In this document: piece after piece, positions 7,732-10,593 of the stretch | How positions within the stretch are numbered: position 1 is the first letter of the stretch | How the letters are laid out: each line of letters begins with the position of its first letter | Origin: Entamoeba invadens IP1 | Taxonomy: Eukaryota > Evosea > Mastigamoebida > Endamoebidae | Assembly (NCBI RefSeq): GCF_000330505.1 | Contig: NW_004443576.1 | Coordinates: 1 to 10,593 of the forward strand | Reading direction: 5' to 3' | DNA length: 10,593 nucleotides | The notes under the pieces: model-generated | Seen by the model: the letters and a program-made list of their open reading frames with translations, nothing else | Databases searched by the model: none | Told to the model about the DNA's origin: nothing | Position numbers and translations under genes: made by a program

Positions 7732-7987
7732 TACAGTAAAAAGCATCTATTTTCAAACCGAAAAAAACGTATATTTGTGGGTTTATCATGAAATTGTGTT
7801 GTAAATTCTTTTCACCATTTTTCATAAAAAAACAGTGTTATAGAAAATATAGTAGAATATTTCAATTTTAAAAATACTATAATTTTATTTAAGTGTATAA
7901 AAATTCAAAGTTCTAGAGCAAAATAATTATTTGTGGGTTTTGCATTTGATTGGTCTATTGACCCACAAATAGATGCTTTTTACTGTA
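7732..7987. mobile_element. Tc1/mariner-type MITE, 256 bp including TA target site
   Basis: The first 21 bases (TACAGTAAAAAGCATCTATT plus T) are the exact reverse complement of bases 7967-7987. Ends of the form TA-CAGT...ACTG-TA are the hallmark of Tc1/mariner elements, which insert at and duplicate TA. Here the TA at 7732-7733 and 7986-7987 is the duplication, leaving a 252-bp element. There is no open frame for a transposase inside, so it is a non-autonomous miniature element moved in trans. Perfect ends suggest recent insertion. Inside, TATTTGTGGGTTT occurs at 7771-7783 and 7928-7940, and its inverse at 7961-7971. Tc1/mariner elements are known in Entamoeba; the particular family is not recognised. 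Confidence 0.88.
7928..7971. repeat. Subterminal hairpin inside the MITE
   Basis: TATTTGTGGGT at 7928-7938 pairs perfectly with ACCCACAAATA at 7961-7971 (11-bp stem, 22-base loop), and the stem runs into the right terminal repeat. The same word also sits in direct orientation at 7771-7781 near the left end. Such subterminal words are often transposase-binding repeats; here that is inference. Confidence 0.6.
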
Positions 7988-8718
7988 CTTTATTGTCTTC
8001 TAATGGTACTTGTTGAATACTTTCAAATTTGTGGTCGACAAGTACATTATTTGTTTTTTATTAAGTTTATCCAGTTTGTTCTTTTTTTGGATGACAACTA
8101 TTAATGTACAGCTTTTCATGTTATTTAATGTAACATCTTCAATCACAGTTCTTAAATTTTTGCTTGACACATTTATGTTATTCAACATGTGAATAAACAT
8201 AACGGCTTTTGATTCCAATACTTAAATATATACAAATGCAGTGAAGTCGTAATACACTTGAATGTCAATATAGACAAAAATGTTTTTACTACCATAAAAC
8301 AAAAAATAACATTGTAAGTTATTATTCCAAATAACAACTATTCACTATATATAATACATATCATCAATCAGTGTTTACTTTATTTTTCTATTTATTATAC
8401 AAGTAGTTCTCTTGTTAGCAAATAAAATCGACTATATTGGTAGTTAGCATATAAAACCATATGTTTTATATGAAGCAGATGGCATGTGTTACATTATTTT
8501 TCAATACAAAAATCCAAAGTGATTTGTAAAAATGTTGACCATTTCAAGTAAATGAGACAATAAACCAAAATATCGTAAATTTTATTCTCCATTACAAAAT
8601 GTCTTTTTACATAATAACAAAAATCTCCAGCTAAATTAAAAATGCCAACCGTAAGACTAAAGACACAGTTGTTTTGTTTGACTATATAACAACTCATTTT
8701 ACAGACTCACCAATGTAA
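7988..8718. other. AT-rich spacer with small hairpins and short repeats, no gene seen
   Basis: Short frames on both strands around 8000-8220 and on the minus strand at 8494-8697 have spacer-like composition and no motif. Structures seen are a bulged hairpin at 8174-8201 (TATGTTATTCA / TGAATAAACATA) and a 10-bp stem with a 5-base loop at 8448-8472 (CATATAAAAC / GTTTTATATG). There is also a 29-base-period pair, GTTAGCAAATAAAATC at 8414-8429 and GTTAGCATATAAAACC at 8443-8458. Confidence 0.5.
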
Positions 8719-9151
8719 GTCTTAAACAAATCTGGTGAATTGGAGGACATTTACAATATCAGATACTTTGAGGTTGAAGTGACATGCCTTATTCAATTAT
8801 GGTTTATATAGTAAACGGTGAATATTGTCTGTTGTGCATACAAACAAGACGTATGGTAATGTCATTGATGCGATCACTGTAGTTGGTTGTGGTGTTCTTG
8901 TTGACAGCAAAAACATGTTTTTCACGTTGAATGGTCGTATTGTATATCAAGTGAAGAAAGAGTGGAATGTGTTTTGTGCGGCTATCACAATGGGAGAGTA
9001 CAAACACATTCGCATTAACCGTGGCGAAAGGGAGTTTGTAGCTGATGTGAAAAAGATAGCAAAAGGTAAAGGAAAGAAAGTTGGGAAATATGAAATTGAG
9101 AGACTTGAAGATGATATAACAAACAGTCGCAAAGAGTGTGTTGTTATGTAA
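8719..9151 (+). pseudogene. SPRY-domain gene relic with frameshift and internal deletion
   Basis: The first part (8719-8808, ending at TAG 8809-8811) reads KSGELEDIYNIRYFEVEVTC. RYFEVEV is the characteristic opening strand of SPRY domains. The second part lies in another frame (from after TGA 8819-8821 to TAA 9149-9151) and reads SVVHTNKTYG, ITVVGCGV, KNMFFTLNGRIVYQV and MGEYKHIRIN, the standard second half of a SPRY domain, then a Lys-rich tail. About 30 residues normally found between them, including the IGF...W...SxGYH region, are missing, and a frameshift and stops separate the halves. No ATG precedes the first part; the second half could only start from a TTG. SPRY domains bind partner proteins, and Entamoeba has many such genes. 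It is probably dead, though expression of the downstream 108 codons cannot be excluded. Confidence 0.75.
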
Positions 9152-9399
9152 ATTGGATTTGTTTAACTTATTAACAAGTAAATAGTTGTTTTTATTAATT
9201 AATTACTATTACAATTAAATCTATAGTTATTAATTAAAATACCAAACAATTAATGATATAATAGTATAATTATTTAATAATATGTTTACTATAAACAATA
9301 GTAAAATAGAACATATTAAACCTAGTTGTATCAATTCTTTATATGAATTCTTTATAAAAAAATAAGACGCAAAAAGCACTTAAAACCACTTCAATTCAT
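9152..9399. other. AT-rich convergent intergenic region
   Basis: This is the 3' spacer shared by the plus-strand SPRY relic and the minus-strand RNA-binding gene. ATTTGTTT just after the SPRY stop (9158-9165) may be its old poly(A) signal. A hairpin (TTTACTAT / ATAGTAAA, 9285-9305, loop AAACA) and TTAATTAA-rich runs are present. No gene is seen. Confidence 0.5.
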
Positions 9400-10113
9400 T
9401 CACTCCTTTGTGTTTTGGTTTTGTCGTCTCCATTCATTTTTGAAAAAATTCCTTCTATTTTCCCTTTCAACACGTTTTTCTTGTTTTTTCTGAAATATTT
9501 TTTCAGCTTTTTTCATGTTGTGAGTTTTTATGACTGGAATTTGTTTACCCTTTTCAGGGCAATCATTTTTCTCGTGTCCATATTTTCCACATATGAAACA
9601 TTGCTTCAGATGTTCGCCTGTTTTTGTAATAAACTTGAAATTGTATTTCTTTGTTTTTTCATTGTTTTTGAAGTTTTCTTTCATTTTTATTGCCGAATCC
9701 AAGTCTTTTAAAACGACGCTTAAATAGCCATGCATCAATGTTCCCTCTTTTGTAATTAATCTCTCGACACTCTTCACTTCATACTTTTCCAAATACTTTT
9801 TGACGTCGTCCTCACTCTTGTCCAGTGTTTTATATAAGAAGTTTGCTGTGGATCTTGATGGGTCTGTTTTATCGAAATATATGATGACCTTGACTCCGTC
9901 CCACTCAGTCTCGTTCTTCTCTTTAATAAGGGTGTTAACTGCTTCCTCATTTTCCATTGTGATTTTACAGAAATTCAATGGAGTGTCTTTTTCATATCGT
10001 GGATTATCACATGAAATAGGAGAGTATTTTTTAAAAAGAGCGTGGATGGCATTATCTGTCATTGTAGAGTCGATGGGTTGGATTTGTACTGTGATTGGGT
10101 TTGTTTTTGTCAT
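9400..10113 (-). CDS. Putative RNA-binding protein: two RRM-like regions, CCHC zinc knuckle, basic tail
   Basis: Intact 237-residue protein from ATG 10113-10111 to TGA. Residues about 6-81 (PITVQIQP...TDNAIHALFKKYSPI...LNFCKITM...VKVIIYFD) and about 90-165 (ANFLYKTLD...VKKYLEKY...GYLSVVLKDLDSAIKM...) have the beta-alpha-beta-beta-alpha-beta pattern of RRM domains. The aromatic RNP residues are weak, so both are divergent. Residues 172-185 form a perfect CCHC knuckle (C172, C175, H180, C185; CFICGKYGHEKNDC), as in splicing and RNA-handling proteins. Residues 200-237 are a Lys/Arg/Glu-rich helix that could bind RNA or form a coiled coil. A role in nuclear or cytoplasmic RNA processing is inferred. 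Retroelement Gag also uses such a knuckle, but the RRM-like regions and the lack of any pol frame argue against it. The start is the first ATG after an AT-rich leader, and the frame is not preceded by another Met. Confidence 0.85.
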   Translation of the reverse strand: MTKTNPITVQIQPIDSTMTDNAIHALFKKYSPISCDNPRYEKDTPLNFCKITMENEEAVNTLIKEKNETEWDGVKVIIYFDKTDPSRSTANFLYKTLDKSEDDVKKYLEKYEVKSVERLITKEGTLMHGYLSVVLKDLDSAIKMKENFKNNEKTKKYNFKFITKTGEHLKQCFICGKYGHEKNDCPEKGKQIPVIKTHNMKKAEKIFQKKQEKRVERENRRNFFKNEWRRQNQNTKE

Positions 10114-10593
10114 TCAAAATTATTAGTGTCTTTTTAGGTTATTTTATTTAATTTTTGAATATTTTTAAAAACTATTTTTTATTATTTATTAAAGCTAGTT
10201 CGAAAATTTTTTATTCCAGAAACCTTATTTATTTATTTTCTTTTGAAATAAAGCAAAGTTAAGTTGTTTAATAAATATTACTATTATTTTAACTATTATC
10301 TTATAACACAACCAAAAACATAACGTTAAAGTTATTTAGCTAATCATTTCATTTATTCTGTTTAGTAATAAATGGTATTATTATTGTTGTTATTTACCAA
10401 AAAACAAGAATATACAGTAAACAAACGAAGTTTTTTTTGATCATTTTCTCCAAAAATTTTTAAGAATTTTGCTTTTAATCGTGAGTACTTTTTCAACTAT
10501 TTTGAATGTACTCTTTCATAGTGCAAACTGAAGTCCACACAAACATGACAATTATTTCTTTTTAGACATATTTTTACTCAACAGTAGAACAAC
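10114..10593. other. AT-rich region upstream of the RNA-binding gene, promoter presumed inside
   Basis: This must contain the promoter of the minus-strand gene. Reading the minus strand, a GAAC (plus-strand GTTC at 10198-10201) lies about 85 bases before the ATG, and a TTTTTAAAAA TATA-like run lies about 50 bases before it. Both are weak matches in AT-rich DNA. AACTATTTTTTATTATTTAT at 10170-10189 is nearly the same as a stretch near 5012. No coding frame is seen up to the right edge. Confidence 0.4.

Noticed and set aside
8000..8218. Overlapping short frames on both strands
   Set aside because: Overlap of two low-complexity frames on opposite strands reflects AT-rich, partly self-complementary sequence, not genes.
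8494..8697. Minus-strand frame of 67 codons
   Set aside because: No similarity to any family I know and no supporting context.
9618..9657. CCHC knuckle as a sign of a retrotransposon Gag
   Set aside because: The protein has two RRM-like regions, no reverse transcriptase or integrase frame nearby, and no long terminal repeats.
9415..10126. Plus-strand frames of 65-108 codons
   Set aside because: Phe/Ser-rich antisense shadows of the intact RRM/zinc-knuckle gene.

Overview
The window looks like nuclear DNA of an Entamoeba species. E. invadens or a close relative is my best guess, but I cannot prove the species. Reasons: very AT-rich spacers with clearly less AT-rich genes; short intronless genes; a GAAC box about 15 bases before a start codon; and members or relics of gene families that are expanded in Entamoeba (TKL-type kinases, BspA-type leucine-rich repeats, SPRY proteins), together with a Tc1/mariner-type miniature element.

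Layout. Bases 1-116 carry the 5' end of a minus-strand gene running off the left edge. About 3 kb of AT-rich DNA follows with no convincing gene, only diverged repeats and two islands that may be very old gene relics (around 1759-1848 and 2670-2780). At 3139-3160 a perfect 22-bp palindrome abuts a GAAC box, and the best gene follows at 3180-4910. It encodes a secreted, probably GPI-anchored glycoside hydrolase of family 5 (cellulase fold), with a jelly-roll-like module inserted inside the catalytic domain.

From about 5.6 to 9.2 kb the window is a graveyard of multicopy-family genes. It holds a TKL kinase with two single-base frameshifts and an in-frame stop (5588-6359), a BspA-type repeat fragment cut off by low-complexity AT DNA (6866-7264), and a SPRY gene with a frameshift and a missing middle (8719-9151). 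Between the last two lies a 256-bp miniature inverted-repeat element with perfect 21-bp ends beginning TA-CAGT (7732-7987).

On the right, an intact minus-strand gene at 9400-10113 encodes a 237-residue protein with two RRM-like regions, one CCHC zinc knuckle and a basic helical tail, probably an RNA-binding protein. Bases 10114-10593 hold no gene I can support.

The genes do not form a pathway or operon. The biology here is one surface polysaccharide hydrolase and one putative RNA-binding protein, standing among decayed family members and a transposon derivative.
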